Of a stretch of 64,000 bases of DNA, positions 7,943-17,286 are shown piece by piece. Every line of letters starts with the position of its first letter. The stretch's first letter is position 1. Origin of the DNA: Pseudomonas alloputida (GTDB lineage: Bacteria; Pseudomonadota; Gammaproteobacteria; Pseudomonadales; Pseudomonadaceae); the NCBI RefSeq assembly GCF_021283545.2, contig NZ_CP128540.1, positions 3,445,501-3,509,500 of the forward strand, in the 5' to 3' direction. Below the pieces are notes generated by a model. That model saw nothing but the letters and a program-made list of their open reading frames with translations, made no database searches and had not been told where the DNA came from. Made by a program: the position numbers and the translations under genes.

Positions 7943-8521
7943 ATGGATAAGCCAATGACCGATACACGCGAAAAAATCCTGGCGACTGCCGAGAAGCTTA
8001 TTTACGAAAACGGGATTCACGCCACGGGCATGGACCTCTTGGTAAAGACCTCGGGTGTCGCCCGTAAAAGTATTTATCGCTATTTTGCGAATAAAGACGA
8101 CGTAGCAGCGGCGGCACTCAATGCACGCGATATACGCTGGATGACGTGGTTCAGAAGTGAATGCGAAAAAGCGCAAACGCCAGAAGCACGCATCCTTGGC
8201 ATTTTTGATGCCCTCAAAAGTTGGTTCGAGTCAGACGGTTTTCGCGGATGTGCTTTTATCAACACCGCCGGAGAGGTGGGTAACGCAGACGATCCTGTTC
8301 GACAGATCGCAAAACTGCATAAACAAAAGCTGCTGGACTACACGCTAGAACTGACCAGCGAATTAGGTGTTAACGATCCGACTGGCTTGGCCAAGCAACT
8401 CCTTTTGATTATAGAGGGCACCATAACCGTGGCCCACGTCATGGGTGATCACACCGCGCTCGACAGTGCGCGGGAAATCGCAAAGGTCTTGCTCAAGGAC
8501 GTGCAGCGCGCAAGCGCTTGA
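7943..8521 (+). CDS. TetR/AcrR-family transcriptional regulator
   Basis: A 192-residue TetR-type repressor. Residues about 5-55 (TDTREKILATAEKLIYENGI ... SGVARKSIYRYFANKDDV) are the helix-turn-helix domain, and the rest is the variable ligand-binding helical domain. An alternative ATG four codons in (7955) is possible. A perfect palindrome at 7918-7931 is probably its operator. The NTF2-like gene starts 53 bp downstream on the same strand and is a likely target. Base composition is lower in GC than the surrounding genes. Confidence 0.87.
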   Translation: MDKPMTDTREKILATAEKLIYENGIHATGMDLLVKTSGVARKSIYRYFANKDDVAAAALNARDIRWMTWFRSECEKAQTPEARILGIFDALKSWFESDGFRGCAFINTAGEVGNADDPVRQIAKLHKQKLLDYTLELTSELGVNDPTGLAKQLLLIIEGTITVAHVMGDHTALDSAREIAKVLLKDVQRASA

Positions 8522-8574
8522 AGTTAAAGAAATACCCACCCAACTGAACCATCCAAAAGATTGGAGGCACCACC

Positions 8575-9051
8575 ATGTCCAACGAACACACTCGTCCGCC
8601 ACTTCCTCCTTTCACTCGCGAATCGGCGATTGAAAAGGTCCGACTCGCTGAGGATGGCTGGAATACCCGCGAACCCGAAAAGATTGCCCTGGCCTATACG
8701 GTGGACACCCAATGGCGTAACCGTGCCGAGTTTGCAAACAACCGTGAAGAAGCTCGGGACTTCCTAACTCGCAAGTGGAAGAAAGAACTGGACTATCGGT
8801 TGATCAAAGAGCTCTGGGCCTTCACCGACAACCGCATCGCGGTCCGTTACGCCTACGAGTGGCACGACGATTCGGGCAACTGGTTTCGCTCCTATGGCAA
8901 CGAAAACTGGGAGTTTGAAGCCGATGGCTTGATGCACCGCCGTTTCGCCTGCATCAACGACATGCCCATCAAGGAAAGCGAGCGCAAGTTCCACTGGCCA
9001 CTGGGTCGCCGTCCGGATGATCACCCAGGGCTGACTGAACTGGGCCTGTAA
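8575..9051 (+). CDS. NTF2-like protein of the DUF1348 family
   Basis: A 158-residue protein of the DUF1348 branch of the SnoaL/NTF2-like fold. It shows [27 protein letters not shown], the [22 protein letters not shown] segment and a conserved [24 protein letters not shown] core. These small cone-shaped proteins act as enzymes or ligand binders, but no reaction is established for this family. It follows the TetR gene by 53 bp, with a strong terminator after it, so the two likely form one self-regulated operon. Confidence 0.82.
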   Translation: MSNEHTRPPLPPFTRESAIEKVRLAEDGWNTREPEKIALAYTVDTQWRNRAEFANNREEARDFLTRKWKKELDYRLIKELWAFTDNRIAVRYAYEWHDDSGNWFRSYGNENWEFEADGLMHRRFACINDMPIKESERKFHWPLGRRPDDHPGLTELGL

Positions 9052-9061
9052 GTCAGGTTAA

Positions 9062-9090
9062 ACCTGATCCTTTTACATAAAGGATCAGGT
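9062..9090 (+). terminator. Rho-independent terminator after the TetR/NTF2-like operon
   Basis: Eleven-base perfect arms ACCTGATCCTT and AAGGATCAGGT enclose a seven-base loop and are followed by GTTTTG. It starts 11 bases after the DUF1348-family stop codon. Confidence 0.85.
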
Positions 9091-9163
9091 GTTTTGTGCA
9101 ACTAAGCCCGGGGGCAGACGGCGGGGGCTATACCCAGCTGTTTGACTGGGCACGTCGCTGTGC

Positions 9164-10030
9164 TTAGGCATATTTCCTGGCCCCGTAAACACAGATGACA
9201 GCACCCAGCGTCACGAGCAGCATCGTCCAGCTGACATGCTCGTGCAGAAGCAACGCTGCCAGCCCAAGCCCCATGAACGGCTGAAAGAGTTGCAATTGGC
9301 CCACTGCCGCAATCCCCCCCTGGACGAGCCCTCGGTACCAGAACACAAACCCGATCAGCATGCTGAACAGTGAAACGTAGCCAAAGCTGAACCACGCAGG
9401 GGCACTTACCCTGGCAAAGTCATCAGGGGCTGGAAGATTGACCACCGTCAGCAGCAGCATGAACGGCAACGCTACCAGCAACGCCCAGCTGATCACCTGC
9501 CAACCACCCAATGTCCGCGAGAGGCGCGCTCCTTCGGCATAGCCCAACCCACAGACCACAACCGCAGCCAACATCAGCAGATCGCCCACCGCCGACGCCT
9601 CGCCTCCATTCATCAACGCATAGCCAGCGACCAACCCGGCACCTGTCAACGAGAACAGCCAGAACAATGGCCGAGGTCGTTCACCGCCCCGCAGAACCGC
9701 AAATCCTGCGGTACACAATGGCAGGAGCCCGACAAAAACAATGGAGTGAGCAGAGCTTATGTGCTGAAGGGCAAATGCTGTCAGTAGCGGGAAACCGATA
9801 ACAACGCCGAGCGCAGTTACAGCCAAAGGCGACAAATCCCGCCGTTTGGGTCGAGGCTGGCGTAGCACGATCAGAAAAAGTGCGCCCAGCATGGCGGCAA
9901 TTGTTGCCCGGGCACAGGTGAGGAACGTCGGTTCGAAGTCGGCCACTGCCACTCGGGTTGCCGGCAACGAACCCGCAAAAATGGCGACGCCTATGAAACC
10001 GTTGATCCACCCGGTTGCTGATTTTTCCAT
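9164..10030 (-). CDS. EamA-family (DMT superfamily) transporter
   Basis: A 288-residue, highly hydrophobic protein with about ten predicted membrane helices arranged as two EamA repeats, starting WINGFIGVAIFAGSLPATRV. Such carriers export amino acids, metabolites or drugs at the inner membrane. It is divergent from the MocR gene at 10152 across 121 bp. MocR regulators next to a DMT exporter often control it in response to a PLP-linked amine or amino acid, which is a reasonable guess here. Confidence 0.86.
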   Translation of the reverse strand: MEKSATGWINGFIGVAIFAGSLPATRVAVADFEPTFLTCARATIAAMLGALFLIVLRQPRPKRRDLSPLAVTALGVVIGFPLLTAFALQHISSAHSIVFVGLLPLCTAGFAVLRGGERPRPLFWLFSLTGAGLVAGYALMNGGEASAVGDLLMLAAVVVCGLGYAEGARLSRTLGGWQVISWALLVALPFMLLLTVVNLPAPDDFARVSAPAWFSFGYVSLFSMLIGFVFWYRGLVQGGIAAVGQLQLFQPFMGLGLAALLLHEHVSWTMLLVTLGAVICVYGARKYA

Positions 10031-10087
10031 CGGTAAGTCCTCGATAAGCCAAGGCTCAGTACATCACCGACAGGCTCACCCAGGCCA

Positions 10088-10103
10088 TGTACAATCCAAT
10101 ACA
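10088..10103. promoter_or_regulatory. TGTA-N8-TACA dyad in the MocR/EamA intergenic region
   Basis: TGTACAATCCAATACA carries the inverted ends TGTA and TACA and lies midway between the divergent transporter and MocR gene. It is a weak candidate for the MocR binding site, since MocR proteins often use direct repeats. Confidence 0.3.
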
Positions 10104-10151
10104 CTTAAACCAAACTGTTATGCATATGACTCCAGCACAGTTGAGGGTGCG

Positions 10152-11534
10152 ATGAAACGGGACGGAACGCGAATTCGAACTGTCATGGGTGAAATCCAGT
10201 CGCGGATAGCCTCTCGAACCTACACACCTGGCGCGAGAATTCCCTCGGTGCGTGCGATGGCTCAGACCATGCAGGTGTCGGTTTCTACGGTGCTTGAGGC
10301 CTATGAAAGGTTGATGGCAGAGGGTGTACTCAATTCTCGTCCTGGCTCCGGCTTTTACGTAGCCGGGCCAGTGGCGCCCTTGGTACTCACCGAACTCGGC
10401 CCAAGGCTTGATCGTGAAGTGGACCCGCTGTGGATCTCGCGCCAGTCTCTTGACACCGCTAGCGATGCATTGAAACCAGGGTGCGGGTGGCTACCTGCCT
10501 CCTGGATGTTCGAAGCCGGCTTGCGCAAAGCACTTCGCACCGTTGCCCGTTCCGACACGTCGAAACTGACGGAGTACGCCTCACCACTTGGGCATCTGCC
10601 GCTCAGGCAATTCTTGTCACGGAAGCTGACAGGCATCGGGATCGAAGCCCCTCTTGAACAGATCATGCTCACTGAGTCCGGCACCCACGCCATCGACCTG
10701 ATCTGCCGTTTTCTGCTGGAGCCGGGGGACACTGTGCTGGTCGACGACCCCTGCTATTTCAATTTTCACGCATTGCTGAAAGCGCACAGGGTGAACATCG
10801 TAGGCGTTCCCTACACCGCGACGGGCCCGGACATCGATGCTTTTGGCGCTGCCCTGCTCGCGCATTCTCCCCGGTTGTACATAACCAATTCAGGTATCCA
10901 CAACCCGACCGGCGCTACCCTGTCTCCGGTCACGGCACACAGGTTGCTGAAGCTGGCCGACAACTCCAGCCTGGTGATTGTAGAGGACGACATTTTCGGG
11001 GATTTCGAGAATGCGCCAGCGCCACGGCTGTCTGCCTTCGATGGCCTTTCTCGTGTCATCCAGATCGGTAGCTTTTCCAAGACCATCTCCGCTTCGATTC
11101 GATGCGGCTACATCGCGGCTCGCAGTGACTGGATCGAGAGCCTGGTCGATCTCAAGATTGCGACCACATTCGGGGGTGGCCGCCTGGCCGCGGACATCAT
11201 CCATCTGGCGATTACCGATAGCGGGTACCGGAAACACATGGAAAGTGTTCGCCTCAGGCTGGCAGAGGCTATGGACAGAACGGTGGCGAGGCTTCAAGCC
11301 ATTGGTATCAAGCCCTGGATAACGCCCCAGTCAGGCATGTACGTCTGGTGCCAACTTCCTCAAGGCAAGGATGCAGCAACGCTGGCTCGGGCTTGCTTGA
11401 ATGAAGGTGTAGTACTGGCGCCCGGAAATGCGTTCAGCCAGTCGATGGCTGCGGGTGATTTCCTCCGTTTCAATGTCGCCCAATCGGCTGATGCCAAAAT
11501 TTACGAAGTATTGAAACGGACACTGAGCGCTTAG
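10152..11534 (+). CDS. MocR-type GntR regulator with aminotransferase-like domain
   Basis: A 460-residue fusion. Residues 1-72 are a GntR winged helix (IPSVRAMAQTMQVSVSTVLEAYERLMAEG, ending RPGSGFYV), and residues about 110-460 are a fold-type I PLP aminotransferase domain. N251-P252 (IHNPTGA) and the Schiff-base lysine K310 in GSFSKTIS are intact, so PLP binding is expected. MocR proteins use PLP or its adducts to sense amino acids or vitamin B6 status. The ATG at 10152 follows GAGGGTGCG. An upstream-extended frame exists but does not match the family. Confidence 0.88.
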   Translation: MKRDGTRIRTVMGEIQSRIASRTYTPGARIPSVRAMAQTMQVSVSTVLEAYERLMAEGVLNSRPGSGFYVAGPVAPLVLTELGPRLDREVDPLWISRQSLDTASDALKPGCGWLPASWMFEAGLRKALRTVARSDTSKLTEYASPLGHLPLRQFLSRKLTGIGIEAPLEQIMLTESGTHAIDLICRFLLEPGDTVLVDDPCYFNFHALLKAHRVNIVGVPYTATGPDIDAFGAALLAHSPRLYITNSGIHNPTGATLSPVTAHRLLKLADNSSLVIVEDDIFGDFENAPAPRLSAFDGLSRVIQIGSFSKTISASIRCGYIAARSDWIESLVDLKIATTFGGGRLAADIIHLAITDSGYRKHMESVRLRLAEAMDRTVARLQAIGIKPWITPQSGMYVWCQLPQGKDAATLARACLNEGVVLAPGNAFSQSMAAGDFLRFNVAQSADAKIYEVLKRTLSA

Positions 11535-11594
11535 TGGCGAAACTTCCTGTTTAACCACGTCAGCTCATTCCGCCCACCCACGATGAACGCCCTG

Positions 11595-11627
11595 TTTCGA
11601 GGAGGCGACGCTGTCGCTTCCTCGAAA
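11595..11627. terminator. Strong hairpin between convergent MocR and MvaT-family genes
   Basis: TTTCGAGGAGGCGA pairs with TCGCTTCCTCGAAA with one G-T wobble around a CGCTG loop. It sits between two convergent genes. No long T-run follows outside the stem on either strand, so termination is probable but not certain. Confidence 0.5.
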
Positions 11628-11675
11628 AAGAACAAGGCGTTTCAGATAGCGCAATGAGGGCGACATCAGCACAAA

Positions 11676-12041
11676 TCAGGACACCCAGGATTCCACTTCT
11701 TCTGCCCCGTACTGGGCTTTCCATTCCTTGAGCAGCTTGTGGTTGCCACCCTTGGTCTCGATGACCTCTCCATTATGCGGGTTCTTGTACTGCTTCACTT
11801 GCCGGGCACGGCGTGGGGCTTTCTCTGTAGCCGCAGGAGCTGCGGAACGGCGACTGGCCTGAGGATCCAGGATGTTGATGATATCGCGCAGGCTGTAACC
11901 GTATTTGCTTAGCAGGTCACGCAACTTGGTCTCGAACTCGATCTCTTTCTGAAGCTCACCGCTGCTTTTCATGGCTTCCAATTCGGCCAACTGGGCCGCC
12001 AACTTCTGTTCAAGCTGTCTAAACTCTGCCAAACGCGACAT
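11676..12041 (-). CDS. H-NS-family xenogeneic silencer, MvaT/MvaU (Tur) type
   Basis: A 121-residue MvaT-family protein. The N-terminal half (SRLAEFRQLEQKLAAQLAEL ... FETKLRDLLSKYGYSLRDII) is the dimerising coiled coil with higher-order contacts; a basic linker (KAPRRARQVK) leads to the C-terminal DNA-binding domain with YKNPHNGEVIETKGGNHKLL and WKAQYG. These proteins coat AT-rich, often foreign, DNA and silence it. P. putida carries several paralogues named TurA to TurE, and I cannot say which one this is. ATG at 12041 is preferred over the upstream start two codons earlier. Confidence 0.9.
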   Translation of the reverse strand: MSRLAEFRQLEQKLAAQLAELEAMKSSGELQKEIEFETKLRDLLSKYGYSLRDIINILDPQASRRSAAPAATEKAPRRARQVKQYKNPHNGEVIETKGGNHKLLKEWKAQYGAEEVESWVS

Positions 12042-12199
12042 GTGCATACTCCTGAATACGTGGATGCTGTTTAGAGAATCCTAACGCAGTTCAAGTTCAA
12101 ACCAAAATTAAAAATCAGCGGCAAAGATCTACCGTCAGCTCGACGACATTGGGTATATCTCCTTCTTGGCGCTGTATGAAATACCTTGATACTCGGTAA

Positions 12200-12290
12200 G
12201 GCCGCGTTGAAAACAGCCTCGGAATGCTCAAATACAACCCGTAAACTCCGCTTCCTCGGCTGTTTTCGCCTTGCCTGAACTTCGTCTCAA
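12200..12290. repeat. Structured non-coding sequence with long inverted arms, possible mobile repeat
   Basis: The stretch between the MvaT-family gene and arfB holds AAAACAGCC at 12210-12218 and its complement GGCTGTTTT at 12258-12266, with further partial pairing outwards. It looks like a small palindromic interspersed element and not a protein gene. Whether it recurs elsewhere cannot be told from this window. The rest of 12048-12307 is AT-rich and probably holds the MvaT-family promoter. Confidence 0.35.
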
Positions 12291-12307
12291 CGCTGTTCAT
12301 ACAGACA

Positions 12308-12721
12308 CTAGAACTCCACCTTCCCCCGCCCCGCCTTGACAGTGCTCCGCCTGGCTTTTCCTTCGAGGCGGCGGGTCTTCGAGCCGAGGGTCGGCTTGGT
12401 GGGGCGGCGTTTCTTTTCAGTCTTGCCTGCGGTGATGATCAACTCGGCAAGACGCGCCAATGCGTCAACACGGTTCTGCTCCTGGGTGCGGTACTGCTGG
12501 CCCTTGATGATCAACACGCCGTCGCCGGTGATGCGACTGTCACGCAGCGCCAGCAGCCGCGCCTTGTAAAACTCGGGCAACGATGAGGCCGGGATGTCGA
12601 AGCGTAGGTGTACCGCGCTGGACACTTTGTTGACATTCTGCCCACCCGCGCCTTGCGCGCGGATGTATGTGAGTTCGATTTCGGCATCTGGCAGATGCAC
12701 GTTATTGGAGATAGTCAGCAT
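12308..12721 (-). CDS. arfB: Alternative ribosome-rescue peptidyl-tRNA hydrolase ArfB
   Basis: A 137-residue release-factor-like protein (formerly YaeJ). The catalytic GGQ motif is in [24 protein letters not shown] near the N terminus. The basic C-terminal tail ([24 protein letters not shown]) is the part that threads into the empty mRNA channel of stalled ribosomes, so that the GGQ loop can release the nascent chain. ATG at 12721 gives the family's usual length; the frame extends 43 codons further upstream without family resemblance. Confidence 0.93.
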   Translation of the reverse strand: MLTISNNVHLPDAEIELTYIRAQGAGGQNVNKVSSAVHLRFDIPASSLPEFYKARLLALRDSRITGDGVLIIKGQQYRTQEQNRVDALARLAELIITAGKTEKKRRPTKPTLGSKTRRLEGKARRSTVKAGRGKVEF

Positions 12722-12878
12722 GATAGGGCCCTTGTCATTGCCCATTATCACAGACTGTGCCGCTCCCCCATAGCACAATGCAGGGTTCTTTGAATCAGTG
12801 CGCAAGCCGACCCAAGCGAGCCCTCCACTCGTCAGGGCCGTGCACTTCATGCCAGCCAGCGGTAGAACGCGTGCGCCA

Positions 12879-14282
12879 TCACAGCGTTGCGCTCTGCTTT
12901 ACCGGCAGTTGTACACGAAACGTTGTTCCCACTCCGACCTGGCTTGATACGGTTATCTCCCCACCGTGTTTCTTTACAATGCCATAGGAAAGGGACAGGC
13001 CTAGCCCGGTACCTTGGCCGACGGGCTTGGTGGTGAAAAAAGGATCGAAGATTTTCTTGATGTTCTCCGGTGCTATCCCCGCGCCTGTATCTGCAACTTC
13101 GATGCACACCCAGGCGCCTTGATGAGCAGTGCCCAATGTGATGGTGCCCCGCTCGGGGCCCATGGCTTGGGCGGCGTTGAGCACCAGGTTCATTATCACT
13201 TGGTTGATCTGCGACGGCAGGCATTCGACAGGGGGTAACGGCTGGTACCGTTTTACCAGGTCGGCTTTATGTTTCAGCTCGCTCGCGACGATGTTAAGCG
13301 TGGAGTCAATGCCCTGCTGCAAATCGGCTAATTGCCACTGCTGAGCGCTATCAACGCGCGAGAAGTCTTTGAGGTCCTTGACGATATGCGCCACTCGACC
13401 GATTCCGTCCTTGGACTCCTTGATGAGGATCGGGATGTCTTCCATGAGGAACTCCAGTTCCGTCTGCTCACGAAGCCTTTGCAAGCGCCCAGTGGTTTCG
13501 TTTGCGCCGAGCATCAGTTCGGCCTCGCGATAGGCGTCGAGCATCGCTACCAGTTGCTGGAAGTACCCTCCCAGAGTGCCCAGGTTGGAGGACACGAAAC
13601 CGATCGGATTGTTGATCTCGTGCGCCACGCCGGCGGCCATCTGCCCCAACGAGGCGAGCTTCTCCGATTGCACCAGTTGGCTTTCCAGCTGCTTGCGCTC
13701 CTCGATCTCCTGCTGCAGCGCCTCGCTGGCCTGGGTCAGTTGCTGGGTACGCCGCTCTACCCGCTGTTCGAGCTGGTGCATTTTCAGCGAGGCTCGTTGG
13801 GTCATTTCCCACTTGGTCAGCAAGGTGCTGGCCATTTGCTGGACCTCGATGTTGTCGAACGGTTTTTTCAGGATCAGCAAGCGATCGTGGGCCTGCAGCC
13901 GGTCGAGCAACTCATCCCAGGAATAGTCCGAGTAGGCAGTGCAGACGACTACCTGCAACAGCGGGTCCTCTTCCCACAGGTGCTCAATGGTCTGAGCGCC
14001 ATCCCATCCACCTGGCATTCGCATGTCGACAAAGGCTAACGCGTAGGGCTTGCTGGCCTGCAGCGCACGCTTCAGCAGGCCGAGACCTTCCTCACCGCCA
14101 TAGGCTGAATCGAGTTCGAATACCGGTCGTTCGTTCTTGACCTGCTCGCCGAACAACAACCCTTCCATCTCGTCCAGCTCAGAGTTCTGCGATCTGGCCG
14201 GGGCAAGGATCTTGCGAAAGTCCTCGTGGATAGTCGGCATGTCATCGATCAGCAGGATCCGGCGATTGATCATGTCACTCAT
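12879..14282 (-). CDS. Response regulator-histidine kinase fusion (REC-HisKA-HATPase)
   Basis: A 467-residue soluble protein. Residues 7-150 form a receiver domain with acidic pair D13-D14, phosphoacceptor D86 (FVDMRMPGG) and the LKKPFD lysine. A coiled-coil linker (about 165-205) leads to HisKA with H221 in [12 protein letters not shown], then an HATPase with [32 protein letters not shown] and [11 protein letters not shown]. It has no membrane segment, so it likely receives phosphate or conformational input from the membrane kinase encoded just upstream. It overlaps that gene by four bases. ATG at 14282 is chosen because of this overlap and because receiver homology begins there. Confidence 0.9.
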   Translation of the reverse strand: MSDMINRRILLIDDMPTIHEDFRKILAPARSQNSELDEMEGLLFGEQVKNERPVFELDSAYGGEEGLGLLKRALQASKPYALAFVDMRMPGGWDGAQTIEHLWEEDPLLQVVVCTAYSDYSWDELLDRLQAHDRLLILKKPFDNIEVQQMASTLLTKWEMTQRASLKMHQLEQRVERRTQQLTQASEALQQEIEERKQLESQLVQSEKLASLGQMAAGVAHEINNPIGFVSSNLGTLGGYFQQLVAMLDAYREAELMLGANETTGRLQRLREQTELEFLMEDIPILIKESKDGIGRVAHIVKDLKDFSRVDSAQQWQLADLQQGIDSTLNIVASELKHKADLVKRYQPLPPVECLPSQINQVIMNLVLNAAQAMGPERGTITLGTAHQGAWVCIEVADTGAGIAPENIKKIFDPFFTTKPVGQGTGLGLSLSYGIVKKHGGEITVSSQVGVGTTFRVQLPVKQSATL

Positions 14283-16093
14283 GCAGGCTCCGTCACCGCG
14301 ATCAGCGGGATCCTCAGGGTAAAGACAGCACCCAAGCCAGGGCCGTCGCTGTGTGCGGTCAGGTGACCATTCATCTCGATGGCGGCCAGGGCGCAACTGT
14401 GCAAGCCGAAGCCATGCCCGTCCTTGCGCGTGGTGAAGCCATGGGCAAAGATCTTCTGCAGGTTTTCAGGGGCAATGCCTTCGCCCTCGTCCAGCACGCT
14501 CATTTCCAGCAAGCCCCCCTCAACGATGCGCGTCCTGAGGATCATCGTCCGCGGGTCGCTGCCGGGGCCGGACATGGCGTACTTGGCGTTGCTGATCAGG
14601 TTGATCAGAATCAGCAACAGCCGATGCCGGTCGCCCATCACCAGAGGCAGATCTGCGAAGTCGCGCACTACCCTCACTTGATGCCGGGTCAACGCGCCTG
14701 CGTTCATGCGCAGCGCGTCCTCGACCAGGTCGTTGACCGACAGCGGCTCTGGCACATTTTTAGCGCCGGCATAGGATTGCTGGGTGGCCACCACTTCCTT
14801 GATGTGGTCGATGCTCTTGTTCATTCGTTCCAGCTCGATCGCCATCTCCTTCTGCTCATCGGCGATCGCCTCGGTCAGCTGGTTGAGGTAGCCGGGAAGC
14901 AACCGGCCTCGGGGATCCTCGTCGAGAAACCGACCGATGTCAGTGGCATGCTCGCGGAACAGTTGCATGGCCTTGCCCAAACCCTGGGTTTTGCTGCTGC
15001 GCAACGTTCGAGCGATGAGATCAGAGGATGTGTTCACACTGTTGAGCACGTTGCCCACGTTGTGCAACACATTGGTGGCGATCTCCGCCATACCTGCCTG
15101 GCGCGCGGCGTTGAACAGCTCGCTCTGAGCGTTCCGGAGCGCCAGGGTGCGCTCCTCGACCCGCTGTTCCAGGACGTCATTGGCGCTTTGCAATGCGTTG
15201 TTGACCCGTCTCACCTCGGCGAAGCTGCGCACCAGCAGCGCAGCCAGGCAAATGACCGAGAACATCAGCAAGCCTGATAGCCATAACGTGTAGAGATGGT
15301 TTTTACGGTTGATCTTTTCAACCTGCTGTTGATCCCTGTCCAAAAGGCTGGTGATCGTATCCAGGCGCTCGGCAACCGGAATCGCCTCGATCTGTTCGAG
15401 CAGGCGGTTGACGACAGGTTGCTCGCGCAGGATCAACGCCACGTGATTGCTCAACAGATTGAGGGGCGTCTGGAATTCTTTGGGCAGGTTCTCCGTGTTA
15501 ACAGCCAAGTTGCCTAACCCCACCTCTATCTCGGCAGCCCTTTCCACAGAGGTCACCTGCGCGAACTCCAGGGCACTTAGCAAGAGGTCATAGGTGTCCG
15601 TGACGAATACGTGTACCTCCTGCCGATTCGGGGCCAGCATGGTGTTGATCTGGGCCTGAATACCGTCCTCGGCGGTGGGTAGAAATGCCAACGAATTTCG
15701 CAGCAAGGCATTGTGCGACTTGAATTGCTCCACGAGCCGAGCCTTTTCCCCGAACGCAGAAAGAAAACCGTCATGGGCATCGCGCCACTGGTCTGATTCA
15801 TCGCGCCCTTGCTCGGCTTCCCGGCGGTCGAATCGTGCCCATAGCCGCTTCATCTCCTTGAGAGGGATCACAAGTGGATCGTAGTTATGGGAGACGGCTA
15901 CCCGGGCCTTGAGCACCTCGTTTTCCCATACAGCATCCTGTTGCTTGAGCTGACGAATGAGATCTCGGGATTCGTTGTAGGTCTGGGTCTGCTCTGACCC
16001 GGAATTCAGGTACAAGTACAGCAGCATCGACGCCAGTACAAAGACCAACCCACTGAATAGAATCAGGCTTGTACGCCGGGAAATCACCCTCAT
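14279..16093 (-). CDS. Membrane histidine kinase with large periplasmic sensor
   Basis: A 604-residue kinase. Membrane helices lie at about 9-31 and 267-290, enclosing a roughly 235-residue helical periplasmic domain (possibly DAHL-type). A coiled coil at about 295-330 precedes an unusual H-box with H344 in NVLHNVGNVLNSV, and the ATPase domain has NLISNAKYAM, DEGEGIAPENLQKIFAHGFTT and GHGFGLHSCALAA. The GFGLHS variant is typical of this kinase subgroup. It sits between the cytochrome c peroxidase gene and the REC-kinase gene with four-base overlaps on both sides, so a redox or peroxide signal is plausible. Confidence 0.88.
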   Translation of the reverse strand: MRVISRRTSLILFSGLVFVLASMLLYLYLNSGSEQTQTYNESRDLIRQLKQQDAVWENEVLKARVAVSHNYDPLVIPLKEMKRLWARFDRREAEQGRDESDQWRDAHDGFLSAFGEKARLVEQFKSHNALLRNSLAFLPTAEDGIQAQINTMLAPNRQEVHVFVTDTYDLLLSALEFAQVTSVERAAEIEVGLGNLAVNTENLPKEFQTPLNLLSNHVALILREQPVVNRLLEQIEAIPVAERLDTITSLLDRDQQQVEKINRKNHLYTLWLSGLLMFSVICLAALLVRSFAEVRRVNNALQSANDVLEQRVEERTLALRNAQSELFNAARQAGMAEIATNVLHNVGNVLNSVNTSSDLIARTLRSSKTQGLGKAMQLFREHATDIGRFLDEDPRGRLLPGYLNQLTEAIADEQKEMAIELERMNKSIDHIKEVVATQQSYAGAKNVPEPLSVNDLVEDALRMNAGALTRHQVRVVRDFADLPLVMGDRHRLLLILINLISNAKYAMSGPGSDPRTMILRTRIVEGGLLEMSVLDEGEGIAPENLQKIFAHGFTTRKDGHGFGLHSCALAAIEMNGHLTAHSDGPGLGAVFTLRIPLIAVTEPA

Positions 16094-17088
16094 GGCTGAC
16101 CCGCCTTTTCAGCAGTAAGGGTTTTGAGGAACAGCATGATGAGCCTGCGGTCCTCATCGCTTGGGATTCGTCCAAGCTGATACTGGAACATCACGTCGAT
16201 CGCACGCTCCAGCGTAGGCGCCGAGCCATCGTGGAAATAGGGCGCGGTCATCGCCACATTGCGCAGGCTCGGCACTTTGAACACACCCCGGTCGGCCTCC
16301 TCTGCGGTCACGTTGAAGCGGCCCTGATCCGCCTCGGTGGGGTTGCCGCGGTCAGCGATGTAGTCGCCGAACACGCCAAATTTCTGGAACATGTTGCCCC
16401 CAATATTCACCCCTTGGTGGCAGGCGATGCAGCCGTAGTCCTTGAAGCGCTGATAGCCGTATTTTTCCTCCAGGGTAAGCGCCTCGGTATCGCCCTGCAG
16501 GTAACGATCGAAACGTGCGCCAGGGGTAAGAAGCGTCCTTTGGTAATCGGCCAACGCGCTGAGGATGTTGTCCTTTGTCACCGCGTCCGGGTAGGCATCC
16601 TCGAACGCCTGGCGGTAACGCACGTCTGCGGCGATGCGCTGCTCGATCACGCGCCAGTCTCCGCCCATCTCGTGAGCGCTGGTGATCACGGCATCCCCCT
16701 GCTCCTCGAGTGACTCGACCCGGCCATCCCAGAACTGCCGGAAATTAAGGCTGGCATTGAGTACCGTTGGCGTATTGAGCGCAAGTGGCAGGCCATCTGC
16801 ACCCATGGAGAACGCCCGGCCATCGACCCCGTACGTGTCCAGACGGTGACAACTGGCGCAGGACAGTGTGCCGTTGTGCGACAACCGCGGATCGTTGAAC
16901 AACTGGCGGCCCAGCTCGACACGCCCGGGTGCCAGAGCGGGAATCGGAGGCAGTGGCTTGAGCGGCTCGTCCAGCAGCTCGGCCCCGCTGTCCACACTCA
17001 GAACGAGTAGCACCCACAGGCTCAGGCAACGTCGCAAGCGCTGCGGGTGAAGAACGGAACGAAAACGACAGGTTGTCTGCGCGAACAT
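16090..17088 (-). CDS. Di-haem cytochrome c peroxidase family protein
   Basis: A 332-residue exported protein. A hydrophobic signal sequence at about 20-36 precedes two CXXCH haem c motifs, C77-A-S-C-H81 and C220-I-A-C-H224, with the expected spacing for bacterial CCP/MauG proteins. Conserved family blocks include ELGRQLFNDPRLS, NTPTVLNAS, FWDGRVESLEEQ and KVPSLRNVAMTAPYFHDG. CcpA-type enzymes reduce hydrogen peroxide in the periplasm with cytochrome c electrons. It is the first gene of an operon whose other members are two histidine kinases, an unusual setting that suggests a sensory role or a controlled peroxide defence. Confidence 0.9.
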   Translation of the reverse strand: MFAQTTCRFRSVLHPQRLRRCLSLWVLLVLSVDSGAELLDEPLKPLPPIPALAPGRVELGRQLFNDPRLSHNGTLSCASCHRLDTYGVDGRAFSMGADGLPLALNTPTVLNASLNFRQFWDGRVESLEEQGDAVITSAHEMGGDWRVIEQRIAADVRYRQAFEDAYPDAVTKDNILSALADYQRTLLTPGARFDRYLQGDTEALTLEEKYGYQRFKDYGCIACHQGVNIGGNMFQKFGVFGDYIADRGNPTEADQGRFNVTAEEADRGVFKVPSLRNVAMTAPYFHDGSAPTLERAIDVMFQYQLGRIPSDEDRRLIMLFLKTLTAEKAGQP

Positions 17089-17286
17089 CCGGGAGAATCC
17101 TTTTCCCTGGGCTTACGGATATACAGAAAGGTGGTGCCATGCCGTCAGGTTAGATGCCTTCCAGACAATTTGCCTGCCACCCGCCACGCCTTGCTCCGAC
17201 ACCTGTCGCGGAAAAATGATCTAGCCTTTGACCTAAGCGCTCGTTGAGCTCGAGTGCCTCCATCGATCGACCGCGTGAGGCCTGCC

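Noticed and set aside
12115..12300. 61-codon minus-strand frame upstream of the MvaT-family gene
   Set aside because: It runs through the inverted-repeat sequence, has no ribosome site and no protein-like pattern.
14351..15277. 308-codon plus-strand frame opposite the membrane kinase
   Set aside because: His/Gln/Val-rich shadow of the kinase ATPase domain.
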